Source: Bacteroidales bacterium UBA2287 (lineage in GTDB: Bacteria > Bacteroidota > Bacteroidia > Bacteroidales > Tenuifilaceae). From it: DNA of 64,000 nt. Positions 52,692 to 61,430 of this stretch are shown piece after piece. The stretch is taken from NCBI GenBank assembly GCA_002345675.1, contig DDWL01000046.1:31927-95926 (forward strand), in the 5' to 3' direction. Both the position numbers and the translations under genes were made by a program. The first letter of the stretch is position 1, and the number at the start of each line of letters is the position of its first letter. The notes beneath the pieces were generated by a model. The model ran no database searches, was not told the origin of the DNA, and worked only from the letters and a program-made list of their open reading frames with translations.

Positions 52692-53789
52692 ATGGTTCCC
52701 GCTGGTTGCAATTCGAATTGCCGTGCATGCGCTCACAGGGAGTGGAGCATGGAGCAAAGCCTTAGCCAAAAACATGCGTTTTTAACAAACACATTAGCTC
52801 CGTGGAGCAACCTAATTGAACCCGTTCGAACTGTTTACGGAACCGAACGCTGGCACTACCGTGCAAAGGTTAGCCTTAATGCCGAATGGCAAAAAGGGCA
52901 GTGGACTTTCGGAACAATTTCGCGCGACGAGTTTATACCAATTCCACAATGCCCTATTCATGCCCCAGTAGTTGCAAAAACCATTGGACTGCTGCAACAA
53001 TATTTGCCTAATTCAAATAAATTCAACCTTGCCTTTCTGCTTCAAACACAGGCACAGTGCATTTTAGTTCTAAAGCAAAACCAAGCACCTGCAACAAATT
53101 GGTTTACACCAAATTTCGAAGACAAGTTGCGCTCCATTGGCATCGAAGGGTTGTGGATTCACCTAAACCCATCGGCCGGAAAGCGCATGTTCGAAAAAAC
53201 ACAATGGATAAAGCTGTTTGGCGAAAAACGCTCAAAGGATGAGCAAGGACTTTGGCATGGCCCAGGGGCGTTTCAGCAGCTAATTCCCGAGCTATACCTC
53301 GAATCGGTACAAGAGGCTTCAACCTTTTTAAATCCAAACGAAAATTCTGCTGTGGTCGACCTTTACTGTGGAACGGGAACAACGCTTCGCGAGTGGACGA
53401 GCAAAGGTGCAGCAGCACTTGGAGTTGAACTTGGTGGCGAAGCGGTTGAATGCGCAACACAAAATGTGCCACAAGCCAAAGTGCTTCGAGGCGCCTGTCG
53501 GCAACGCGTTCCCCAAATTGCCCTTTGGGCAAACGAAATGCAGCAAATAGGTAAAACAGTTTCGCTTTACGTTAACCCACCCCGAACTGGCATTGAACCC
53601 GAAGTTTTGCATTGGATTGCTGCGGCAAAGCCAGTGTGTATTGCATACCTGTCGTGCAGCCCTGGCACCCTCTCGAAAAACCTTAGTTTTCTATGTGAAA
53701 ATGGCTACAAAGTTTCCCGCATTATTCCTTTCGACTTTTTTCCACAAACAAGGCATGTTGAGAGTTTGGTGTTGTTGAATTTCGAATGA
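52692..53789 (+). CDS. Class I SAM-dependent RNA (uracil-5) methyltransferase, TrmA/RlmD-like
   Basis: This 365-residue protein has N-terminal cysteines C6, C10, C13 with C87 (CPIH), consistent with a 4Fe-4S cluster as in RlmD but with C-x3-C-x2-C spacing. Methyltransferase motifs: VVDLYCGTGTTLREW (motif I), LYVNPPRTGIEP (motif IV) and AYLSCSPGTLSKNL with catalytic C322. No N-terminal TRAM domain is visible, so it is shorter than classical TrmA/RlmD enzymes and may have a different target. An ATG 5 bp upstream is out of frame. It is coupled to the preceding beta-helix lipoprotein gene by only 8 bp, an odd combination. Confidence 0.85.
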   Translation: MVPAGCNSNCRACAHREWSMEQSLSQKHAFLTNTLAPWSNLIEPVRTVYGTERWHYRAKVSLNAEWQKGQWTFGTISRDEFIPIPQCPIHAPVVAKTIGLLQQYLPNSNKFNLAFLLQTQAQCILVLKQNQAPATNWFTPNFEDKLRSIGIEGLWIHLNPSAGKRMFEKTQWIKLFGEKRSKDEQGLWHGPGAFQQLIPELYLESVQEASTFLNPNENSAVVDLYCGTGTTLREWTSKGAAALGVELGGEAVECATQNVPQAKVLRGACRQRVPQIALWANEMQQIGKTVSLYVNPPRTGIEPEVLHWIAAAKPVCIAYLSCSPGTLSKNLSFLCENGYKVSRIIPFDFFPQTRHVESLVLLNFE

Positions 53790-53792
53790 TTA

Positions 53793-54050
53793 GATATTGG
53801 ATGTTAGATATTGGATGTTAGATGTTAGATGTTGGATGACTGAATGGTGGAGAGTGGAAAGCGGAGAGCGGAGAGCGAAGAGCGAGAGCGAAGAGCAAAG
53901 GGCAAAGGGCAAAGAGCAAAGGGCAAAGAGCAAAGGGCTTAGTGCTGGAGAATTACCGACTGATAACTGCCAACTGAAGACTGTCAACTGCGAACTGCAA
54001 ACTGCCGACTGCGAACTGTTGACTGCAGACTGAAGACTGCCAACTACACT
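53793..54050. repeat. Three consecutive period-7 phrase arrays of different families
   Basis: Block one has about six GATATTG/GATGTTA/GATGTTG heptamers (53793-53837). Block two has about 14 units of the RAGRGCR type (GAGAGCG, AAGAGCA, AAGGGCA; 53850-53940) with one 6-base unit. Block three has about 13 units of the NNNACTG type (CCAACTG, AAGACTG, TCAACTG...; 53955-54048). The register stays at 7 bp within each block. It fills the 310-bp gap before the EEP-protein gene. Confidence 0.85.
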
Positions 54051-54099
54051 CTATTCCCAATTTCTTTGTATCTTTAGGCAAATTTTGAAAAGCAAACCC

Positions 54100-55128
54100 A
54101 TGCGAACAGTAAAAATTGCCCTTCTACTTTCAATTACCATTTTAACTTCCTATAGTTCCTTTTCGCAGGACAGGTACCGAGTAATGTTTTATAATGTTGA
54201 AAATTTATTCGACCCATTTAAAGATAGCCTTACCAACGACGGCGAGTTCACATCCCAAGGGACAAGGTACTGGACATGGAACCGAATGACCCAAAAGTTG
54301 AATAACATTTACCGTGTTGTTACAGCGGTTGGCGAATGGGATTTGCCCGCAATTGTTGGCTTTTGCGAAGTGGAGAATAGTTTTGTAATGTATCAACTTA
54401 TTAATAAAACGCCGCTTTCAAAGTTCGACTACAAGTTGGTTCACAAGGAATCGCCCGATAGCCGAGGAATTGACGTTGCACTTATTTATCGCCCCGACCG
54501 ATTTATGCTTGAGGAGAAACGTTTTTTTCGGGTTGTAAACCCCGACGACCCAGATCGTAAAACCCGCGATGTGCTTTATGCCCGTGGCATTTTAGGAAAA
54601 CTCGATACGCTTCACGTGTTCGTAAATCATTGGCCATCGAAGTTTGGAGGCGAACTGGCTTCGGAACCCGGCCGTATAGCTGCTGGGCGATTGGTTAGAG
54701 AAAAAGTCGATTCCATTCGCATTTTTTCGCCCGATGCCCGAATTATTATTATGGGCGACTTTAACGATGGCCCAAACAGCGCTCCAATTACCGAGGCGCT
54801 AAAAGCTGTGCCACCAACTCCACCTTACAGCCCTAAAGGATTGTACAATCTTCACCATAAGTTCGAAGGGCAAGGAATTGGCACAATTAAATTCCAAGGA
54901 GCATGGGAGGTAATTGATATGATGATTGTTTCGAAAAGCCTTTTGGATAAATCCCATCCTATTTATTTAAACCCCGACGGGGGAATGATTTTTCAGGCCG
55001 ATTTCCTCATTGAGCCAGATGTTAACTTTTTTGGCATAAAACCTTTCCGAACATACATTGGATTTAAATACCACGGTGGTTTTAGCGACCATTTTCCAAT
55101 ATTCGTCGACATATATCCCAATAGGTAA
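54100..55128 (+). CDS. Secreted endonuclease/exonuclease/phosphatase-family protein
   Basis: This protein is about 342 residues from the ATG at 54100; the signal peptide ends near TSYSSFSQ. The EEP fold is evident: VMFYNVENLFDPF (Asn/Glu metal site), IVGFCEVENSFVM with the Glu, SRGIDVALIYRPDRF, FVNHWPSKFGG with the His, and IIIMGDFNDGPNSAP. All the active-site elements of the family are present. The substrate (nucleic acid or phospho-compound) is unknown. The antiporter gene starts 10 bp after the stop, so they share a transcript. Confidence 0.9.
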   Translation: MRTVKIALLLSITILTSYSSFSQDRYRVMFYNVENLFDPFKDSLTNDGEFTSQGTRYWTWNRMTQKLNNIYRVVTAVGEWDLPAIVGFCEVENSFVMYQLINKTPLSKFDYKLVHKESPDSRGIDVALIYRPDRFMLEEKRFFRVVNPDDPDRKTRDVLYARGILGKLDTLHVFVNHWPSKFGGELASEPGRIAAGRLVREKVDSIRIFSPDARIIIMGDFNDGPNSAPITEALKAVPPTPPYSPKGLYNLHHKFEGQGIGTIKFQGAWEVIDMMIVSKSLLDKSHPIYLNPDGGMIFQADFLIEPDVNFFGIKPFRTYIGFKYHGGFSDHFPIFVDIYPNR

Positions 55129-55138
55129 AAGCATATAT

Positions 55139-56419
55139 ATGGAAACAGCAGGAATAATTTTAGCAGTAGGATTAATCGTATTCGTATCGCACCTTTTTAC
55201 AGGAATTTTCGACAAGCGAATGATTCCCGACGTACTCTTATTAATGCTTTTGGGAATTTTTGTTGGCCCAATACTGGGGTTGGTATCTCCTGCCGAGTTT
55301 GGAATTGTAGGGCCCATGTTTACTACCATTACTTTAGTGGTAATTCTGTTCGAGGGAGGTCTTGACCTAAAAATTGAAAGCCTTCGCTCGGCAATTAAAG
55401 GAAGCCTTTCGCTTACATTCATCAATTTTTTTGTAACGGTCACTTTAGTTGGGCTAATAAGCTGGGTCATTTTCAGGATGAACCTTTTAGATAGTTTAAT
55501 ATTGGGAGCCATACTAGGAGGCACATCGTCGGCGGTTGTAATTCCGCTGGTGCGTAAACTAAAAGTAACCGATAGTTCGAGAACCATAATGATTCTCGAG
55601 TCGGCGTTTAGCGATGTGCTGTGTATTGTGTTTACATTGGCGCTTTTAGAGGTATACCGCATTGGCAACGTTAACGTTGGTTTAATAATTGGCAAGGTAA
55701 TAGCGTCGTTTGCTTTGGCGGGTTTTATGGGTTGGGTTGGTGCTATTGTTTGGTCATTTCTGCTTTTACGAATTCGCACAATTAAGAACTCAATTTTTAC
55801 AACACCGGCCTTTGTATTTATTATTTATGGGGTTTCCGAAATGTTGGGCTATAGCGGAGCCATTTCATCGTTAGTTTTTGGGTTTACATTGGCCAACATT
55901 TCACTTTTTAATTTATCGATACTAAAAAAGTATACCATTGCCGAACCAATAACATTGAATCAAACCGAAAAAATTTTCTTTTCAGAAGTTGTGTTTCTTC
56001 TTAAAACTTTCTTCTTCATATACATTGGCCTTTCAATTAGTTTCAACAGCTTTTGGACAATGACACTGGGACTGATTTTAACAATAGTAATATACATTTC
56101 GAGAATCCCAATTGTTAAGTTGTCAACCAATAAAATTACACAAACCTACGACAAAACCATTATGAGCATAATGGTTCCTAAAGGGTTGGCAGCTGCTGTA
56201 TTAGCAAGCATACCTTATCAAATGGGTATTGAAGGCGGCGAATTTATTCGCGACATTATTTATGCCATAATTCTAATAAGCATTACCCTTACCAGCATTT
56301 TGGTGTACTTGGTCGAAAAGGTTGGTTGGGTTGGTGGGCTTTATGGTTTTTTCCATAGAAAGGGTATTGCTGGCTTTTTTGCAAAAAGAGGGACAAGTTC
56401 AACTAAAACTGCAAAGTAA
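55139..56419 (+). CDS. CPA-type monovalent cation/proton antiporter
   Basis: This protein is 427 residues from the ATG at 55139, 10 bp after the EEP gene stop. About 12 hydrophobic helices cover the whole length (MIPDVLLLMLLGIFVGPILGL; LDLKIESLRSAIKG; SAVVIPLVRKLK; VFGFTLANISLF; KGLAAAVLASIPYQMG). No cytoplasmic TrkA_N or USP tail is seen. It belongs to the Na+/H+ exchanger (NhaP/CPA1) superfamily. The stop overlaps the next antiporter gene by one base (TAATG), so the two antiporters are translationally coupled and may form one transport system. Confidence 0.88.
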   Translation: METAGIILAVGLIVFVSHLFTGIFDKRMIPDVLLLMLLGIFVGPILGLVSPAEFGIVGPMFTTITLVVILFEGGLDLKIESLRSAIKGSLSLTFINFFVTVTLVGLISWVIFRMNLLDSLILGAILGGTSSAVVIPLVRKLKVTDSSRTIMILESAFSDVLCIVFTLALLEVYRIGNVNVGLIIGKVIASFALAGFMGWVGAIVWSFLLLRIRTIKNSIFTTPAFVFIIYGVSEMLGYSGAISSLVFGFTLANISLFNLSILKKYTIAEPITLNQTEKIFFSEVVFLLKTFFFIYIGLSISFNSFWTMTLGLILTIVIYISRIPIVKLSTNKITQTYDKTIMSIMVPKGLAAAVLASIPYQMGIEGGEFIRDIIYAIILISITLTSILVYLVEKVGWVGGLYGFFHRKGIAGFFAKRGTSSTKTAK

Positions 56420-58578
56420 TGTTTGCCAATATTCTAGATAATTTTAAGCTTCCTTTAGCCAATCCTGTACTAATATTTGCGGTTATTTTATTTATTATTC
56501 TAATTGCACCAATACTATTTAACAAATTTCGAATACCCCACCTTATTGGCCTTATTTTGGCTGGAGCAATAATAGGACCACATGGCCTTAACCTTATGTT
56601 AAGGGATAGCAGCATAGTTCTTTTTGGCACGGTTGGATTGCTTTACATAATGTTTTTAGCGGGAATCGAAATTGACTTAGCCGACTTTCAGAGGAATAGG
56701 TTTAAGAGCATCGTGTTTGGATTGTACACTTTTATTATTCCAATGACTATTGGAACTTTGGTTGGGCTCTACGTTTTAGGCTACTCTGTTCCTACTTCAA
56801 TTCTTTTAGCAAGTATGTTTGCTTCGCATACCCTAATAACCTATCCTATTGTAAGTAAAATGGGGATAACCCGAAACGTTGCAGTAAGCACTGCGGTAGG
56901 TGGAACAATAATAACAGACACTCTTGCTCTTTTGGTGCTTGCTGTTATTGCTGCTATGGTGAAGGGGCAATTTAATGGTTTGTTTGTATTAAATCTTAGC
57001 GTTTCGTTTATCATCTTCGTAATTGGCGTAATGCTCTTGTATCCAATGATTACCCGTTGGTTTTTTAAAAATAACAATGATAGTATTTCTCAGTATATTT
57101 TTGTTTTAGCACTAGTTTTTTTAGCAGGTTTCTTTGCACAGTTAGCGGGGGTTGAACCCATTATTGGAGCGTTCTTGGCTGGTATTTCACTTAACCGGTT
57201 TATCCCAAACACTTCGCCCTTAATGAATCGCATCAACTTTGTAGGTAATGCGCTTTTTATTCCATTTTTCCTAATAGGCGTAGGAATGCTAATTAATTTC
57301 AAAGTCTTTTTTGGCGATATTAAAACAATACAAATTGGTCTTGTAATGACTATTGTTGCTACATTCTGTAAGTACAGTGCAGCTTGGTTAGTACAAAAAA
57401 CTTTTGGTTTCAGTAAAGACCAGCGAAGCGTAATTTTTGGGCTAAGTAATTCTCAAGCAGCGGCTACCCTTGCAGCAATTATTGTAGGCTACAATATTAT
57501 TCTTGAATACGACAGTGCTGGGAATCCTGTTCGTTTACTCGATGAAAATATTTTAAATGGAACAATCCTAATGATTTTGGTTACTTGTATAATATCATCT
57601 TTTGCTACTCAGCGTGGGGCCAGTAACTTAGCCATCAACAGCACAAAAAGCCATGAAAGTGACCCCGACCATATTGCCGAGAAAATTCTAATTCCCATTA
57701 ACAACATCGAAAATGCTGATAATCTTATAACATTAAGCACTGTTATTAAATCGAAAAATAATACCAGCGAACTTTTTGCACTTAATGTGGTAACCCAAAG
57801 TGGCGATGTTCAAAAAAGCGAAGCCGATGGCAAAAAAATCCTCGAAAGAGCATCGCACACTGCATCAGCTAGCGACAATTTTATTCACACACTTATGCGA
57901 TACGCCAGCAGCACCGAGAATGGCATTATAAATACAGTTAACGAGCAAAAAATTACCGACATAATCCTTGGGCTTCACCACTCAAGTAACTTGTCCGAAA
58001 ATTTCCTCGGAAAAATAACCGATAGCATTCTGGCTCGTTGCAATGCAAATGTTATGGTTTACAAGCAATCGCAGCCGCTTTCGACAATTAAACGCACAAT
58101 AGTAATTATTCCCGATAGGGCTGAACTCGAAATTGGTTTTGCCTTTTGGCTTATTAGGGTTTGGAACTTAAGCCGTAATTTGGGAACCGAACTTGTATTT
58201 TTTAGTACCCCTGGTACTCTAAGTGCCATTGAGCGAATTCGTGCAAAACACCCTGTAAAGGCGTCGTTCAACGAGTTCTCGAACTGGAACCGATTTGCTC
58301 AGCTAATTCCGCTTATAACCCCCGACGACATGCTTTTTATTATAATGAGCCGAAAGGCGCATATATCGTATAACTCGGGAATGGTTAAAGTACCTCAAGT
58401 GCTCAATAATTACTTTGCAAAAAATAGTTTCACGCTAACGTATCCATTACAATCGGGACAAGAAGCCGATTCGGTAAAAAGTTTAAGTAACCTGCTCGAC
58501 CTCGAAACTCTAAAGAGCAATATCGAACGCCTCGATGATGTGGGAAAGGAAATTGTTAAACTTTTTTGGAAGAAGTAA
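56419..58578 (+). CDS. CPA2/KefB-like cation/proton antiporter with C-terminal USP-like region
   Basis: In this 719-residue protein, residues about 10-400 form a Na_H_Exchanger domain of about 12 helices (HLIGLILAGAIIGPHGL, GRxLxLxVL-type helices, LPEIGAFLAGISLNRF-like GVEPIIGAFLAGISL, NSQAAATLAAIIVGYN). Residues about 420-719 are soluble; IADHIAEKILIPINNIENADNLITL and the late VIIPDRAELEIGFAFWL look like a tandem USP-like region that may sense nucleotides or stress. The start overlaps the previous antiporter stop by one base. Its length is typical for CPA2 proteins with a cytoplasmic regulatory tail. Confidence 0.85.
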   Translation: MFANILDNFKLPLANPVLIFAVILFIILIAPILFNKFRIPHLIGLILAGAIIGPHGLNLMLRDSSIVLFGTVGLLYIMFLAGIEIDLADFQRNRFKSIVFGLYTFIIPMTIGTLVGLYVLGYSVPTSILLASMFASHTLITYPIVSKMGITRNVAVSTAVGGTIITDTLALLVLAVIAAMVKGQFNGLFVLNLSVSFIIFVIGVMLLYPMITRWFFKNNNDSISQYIFVLALVFLAGFFAQLAGVEPIIGAFLAGISLNRFIPNTSPLMNRINFVGNALFIPFFLIGVGMLINFKVFFGDIKTIQIGLVMTIVATFCKYSAAWLVQKTFGFSKDQRSVIFGLSNSQAAATLAAIIVGYNIILEYDSAGNPVRLLDENILNGTILMILVTCIISSFATQRGASNLAINSTKSHESDPDHIAEKILIPINNIENADNLITLSTVIKSKNNTSELFALNVVTQSGDVQKSEADGKKILERASHTASASDNFIHTLMRYASSTENGIINTVNEQKITDIILGLHHSSNLSENFLGKITDSILARCNANVMVYKQSQPLSTIKRTIVIIPDRAELEIGFAFWLIRVWNLSRNLGTELVFFSTPGTLSAIERIRAKHPVKASFNEFSNWNRFAQLIPLITPDDMLFIIMSRKAHISYNSGMVKVPQVLNNYFAKNSFTLTYPLQSGQEADSVKSLSNLLDLETLKSNIERLDDVGKEIVKLFWKK

Positions 58579-58882
58579 GAGGGACACCACAGAGACACGG
58601 AGAGCACGGAGTAACACGGAGATATAAATAAACGCGAAGACGCAACGGCGCTAAGGGACAACACAGAGAGACGGAGGAACACGGAGATTATAAACGCTAC
58701 GACGCCAAGACGCTAACAGACAATACAGAGACCACAGAGTACTGAGGAACACGGAGGAATATTTAACATTTGTGAAAATCTGTTCAATTTGTGTCATCTG
58801 TGTTCTATTAAATAAACATTGTGACCATTTAATCGTTTAATCATAGCGTCGTAGCGCCTTTGCGTTTAAATTACTAACCAAT
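58579..58882. repeat. Period-8 phrase repeats (CACAGAG/ACACGGAG and GACGC families)
   Basis: This 304-bp gap consists mostly of octamer-like phrases: CCACAGAG, ACACGGAG, then AACGCGAA GACGCAAC GGCGCTAA, more CACAGAG/CACGGAG phrases, and near 58845 TAGCGTCG TAGCGCCT TTGCGTTT. Between them is TTTGTGTCATCTGTGTTCTA (58780-58805), which is also seen before two flavodoxin genes. No ORF. Confidence 0.75.
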
Positions 58883-60292
58883 ATGGAACGAGAAGTTTAC
58901 TCAATAAAGCGCAAAGCGCTTATGCTTAACCTCGATGCTACCAAATATGGCACTATTGCCGAAATAGGTGGAGGTCAAGAGGTTGCTCGTAACTTCTTTC
59001 AGGCTGGGGGCGCTTCGGGAACCGTTGCCAAAACCATATCGGCTTACGATAAAACCTTTAGCGACCATTTGTACAACGATGGGAAAAGCGGAAGGTACGT
59101 TTGTCTTCCCCGCCTCGAGAAAATGCTCGATGCCGAGTATAACGAACTTGTTTCGGTGCTTGGTAGTAAAAGGGAATCGCAAATGCGATTTTTTGCCTTT
59201 GCCAATACAGTAGAAACGTTAAACTTTAAAAAGGACAACCTGGGTGGTGGCTGGCTTGGTGTTAAATTCGAACTTTCGACTCCAGGAGAACCAAACGAGG
59301 TTGTAATTCATGTTCGCCTTAAGGAAAACGACGGTATTCTTCAGCAGTTCACACTTGGCAGCATTGGCGTTAACCTTATTTTTGCCTGTTTTTACTACCA
59401 TAGCACTCCAAATACTTTTTTACAATCGCTTCTCGACAACCTCGACACCGACCGAGTTGAAATAACCATGGCTCGAATGAGTGGTCCCGATTTGGAGTAT
59501 GTCGACAATAGGCTTCTTTGCCTTCAGCTTGTTAAAAACAACATGACCAGTGCGGTAGTTTTCGACCGTTGCGGAAAAGTTGAGCAACCCTCCGATTTTC
59601 TTTATAAAAGAAATGCCATTGTTCTGCGTGGTCGCTTTCACCCAATAACCTATGTGGGTTTCGACATACTAAAAACCTCATATGCCCTTTTTAAAACCGA
59701 GCAGGGTTACAGCCGCGATACCACGTTGCAAATTTGTGAGCTAACGCTCAATAATCTTTTAGAAGAGGGCAACATTAACGAGCGCGATTTTCTTGAACGT
59801 GTCGATTTGCTGAACGGCATGGGGCAAAATGTGCTTGTGTCGAACTTTAGGGAATTTTACCGATTAGTCGATTACCTTGGGCAATTTAAGTTAAACAACC
59901 TGCGCATTGTAGTCGGCTTGCCAACTTTTAAAAAGGTTTTGGAGAAGAGTTACTACGAAAATCTCAGGGGAGGAATTCTCGAAGCCATGGGGCGTATGTT
60001 TCCGAACAACACACGCTTTTACATTTATCCATCAATCGACAAAAAGACGGGACAACTACTCTTGGTCGACGATGTTGAAATGGAAGATGATGTAAGGCAT
60101 ATTTTCAACTACCTTGTCGACAATAAGAAGATTCGCAACCTTCGCAAAGCCAAATCCGAATGGCTTCATATAAGTTCGCAGGAAGTGCTGAAACTAATTG
60201 CCGAAGGCAATATAAAATGGGAAAAAATGGTTCCCAAGTACGTTTTGCATACAATTAAGGCAAAGGGGTTGTTTGGGTACAAAAAGGGTTAG
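58883..60292 (+). CDS. Conserved cytoplasmic protein of unknown function
   Basis: This 469-residue protein has no signal peptide or membrane helix. A striking N-terminal segment (about residues 22-51: GTIAEIGGGQEVARNFFQAG, then ASGTVAKTISAYDKTFSDHLY) and a well-kept pattern through the middle (YVDNRLLCLQLVKNNMTSAV, YKRNAIVLRGRFHPITYVGFD) suggest an old, conserved enzyme-like protein. I do not recognise a named family with certainty. The gene runs up to the stop of the convergent hydrolase gene with no bases between. The preceding region is a repeat tract. Confidence 0.75.
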   Translation: MEREVYSIKRKALMLNLDATKYGTIAEIGGGQEVARNFFQAGGASGTVAKTISAYDKTFSDHLYNDGKSGRYVCLPRLEKMLDAEYNELVSVLGSKRESQMRFFAFANTVETLNFKKDNLGGGWLGVKFELSTPGEPNEVVIHVRLKENDGILQQFTLGSIGVNLIFACFYYHSTPNTFLQSLLDNLDTDRVEITMARMSGPDLEYVDNRLLCLQLVKNNMTSAVVFDRCGKVEQPSDFLYKRNAIVLRGRFHPITYVGFDILKTSYALFKTEQGYSRDTTLQICELTLNNLLEEGNINERDFLERVDLLNGMGQNVLVSNFREFYRLVDYLGQFKLNNLRIVVGLPTFKKVLEKSYYENLRGGILEAMGRMFPNNTRFYIYPSIDKKTGQLLLVDDVEMEDDVRHIFNYLVDNKKIRNLRKAKSEWLHISSQEVLKLIAEGNIKWEKMVPKYVLHTIKAKGLFGYKKG

Positions 60293-61276
60293 TTACAACT
60301 CCCCAAAAACCGCTTCAACATTAATTGGAAACTGGTGCTCGTTGCCTTTTAGTCCGTACATGGCTGCGTTTAGCGAAGCCTTAATTTCATCTATCGATTT
60401 TCCTTCGTCCTTTAGTTTCTTTACATCGGCTGTAAGTCGAGCGAAGTAATCGGACTGTGTTTTAAGCAATTCGTTACCACCAACAGCACCATGACCGGGA
60501 ATAACCGTAACAAAGTTTTCGGAATAGAGCCCCTGAACAACCCTTTGCCAACCCGAAGGAGTTCCGCCATGAGCAACAAAAAGGAAAGGAACCATTCCGT
60601 TAAACACCAAGTCGGCAGCATGAATAATGTTGTAATTTCGATAAACCACCACAATATTGTCGTTTGTGTGACCTGCTCCCTTAAAGAGCAAATCGACCTT
60701 TTGCTCGCCTAAATTTAAAGTGTACAAGTCATCGAAGGTAACTTTGGGGTAACGAATTTTAATTTTTTTATACTCCTCAAATTGCAATAATGTTCTATTG
60801 TATTGGTCGTTAAGTTTTACAAGTTCGGTCGAATCGGTTCCAGAAAAGTTATCAATATCGCCCTTTAGCTTTGCAATGCGCTCGGGGTAAGCTTTTTCGA
60901 TATTGTTTTTAATGCTTACCTCGTTAAAGTTTTTCAAATTATCAACAATTTTGGTATGCCCAATTATGGTAATGTTTTCAGGCAATCCTGCTGCTCCACC
61001 CACATGGTCGCCATGGCAATGGGTGTAAACAAGAAACTTAATGGGCTGATTTGTAATTTCGCTTACCAGCGAAACAACTTTAGCCCCGTCGCGGGGCAAG
61101 TTACCTGCATCGACCACTATTACTCCTTCGGAGGTTATAAGAAATGAGATATTCCCTCCCATTCCCGAAACAACGTAAAGGTTTTCGGCAACTTTTTGGG
61201 GAACTATTTCGGGCTGTGCACATGCAATGGCGTTTAATCCAATTGCAAAAATTACTGATAGGATAAACTTTTTCAT
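60293..61276 (-). CDS. Secreted metallo-beta-lactamase-fold hydrolase
   Basis: This 327-residue protein has a signal peptide (MKKFILSVIFAIGLNAIACA). The MBL metal site is complete: H86, H88, D90, H91 in THCHGDHVGG, a later His in HAADL and PGHGAVGG. LVFNGMVPFLFVAHGGTPSGW and a C-terminal helical segment (DYFARLTADVKKLKD) follow. It resembles glyoxalase II/quorum-lactonase-like periplasmic hydrolases of Bacteroidota. It converges with the neighbouring gene with zero bases between the two stop codons. Confidence 0.88.
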   Translation of the reverse strand: MKKFILSVIFAIGLNAIACAQPEIVPQKVAENLYVVSGMGGNISFLITSEGVIVVDAGNLPRDGAKVVSLVSEITNQPIKFLVYTHCHGDHVGGAAGLPENITIIGHTKIVDNLKNFNEVSIKNNIEKAYPERIAKLKGDIDNFSGTDSTELVKLNDQYNRTLLQFEEYKKIKIRYPKVTFDDLYTLNLGEQKVDLLFKGAGHTNDNIVVVYRNYNIIHAADLVFNGMVPFLFVAHGGTPSGWQRVVQGLYSENFVTVIPGHGAVGGNELLKTQSDYFARLTADVKKLKDEGKSIDEIKASLNAAMYGLKGNEHQFPINVEAVFGEL

Positions 61277-61364
61277 AATTAAAAGTATTTTAGGCTTTTG
61301 ATAACAAACTGAATAATAAGTTTAATAGTCGTTTTTGGAGTAACTATAATTCTATTAAAGCAAA

Positions 61365-61412
61365 AGCCACAGATTCGCAGATAAGATAAAAATAACCTGT
61401 GAATCTGTGGCT
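61365..61412 (-). terminator. 16-bp hairpin after the delta-60 repeat gene
   Basis: AGCCACAGATTCGCAG pairs with CTGTGAATCTGTGGCT, with one mismatch in 16, around a 16-base loop. It lies downstream of the delta-60 repeat protein gene (minus strand) and upstream of the hydrolase gene. It may act as terminator; on the minus strand the following run is only T-rich. Confidence 0.55.
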
Positions 61413-61430
61413 AATGTTAGTTTAAAGTCC

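Noticed and set aside
53793..54050. Possible CRISPR array
   Set aside because: Units are 7 bp, contiguous and degenerate, with no spacers of constant length and no cas genes in the window.
54967..55779. 270-codon minus-strand frame over the first antiporter
   Set aside because: Thr/Ile/Ser-rich text without domains; antisense to a clear membrane transporter.
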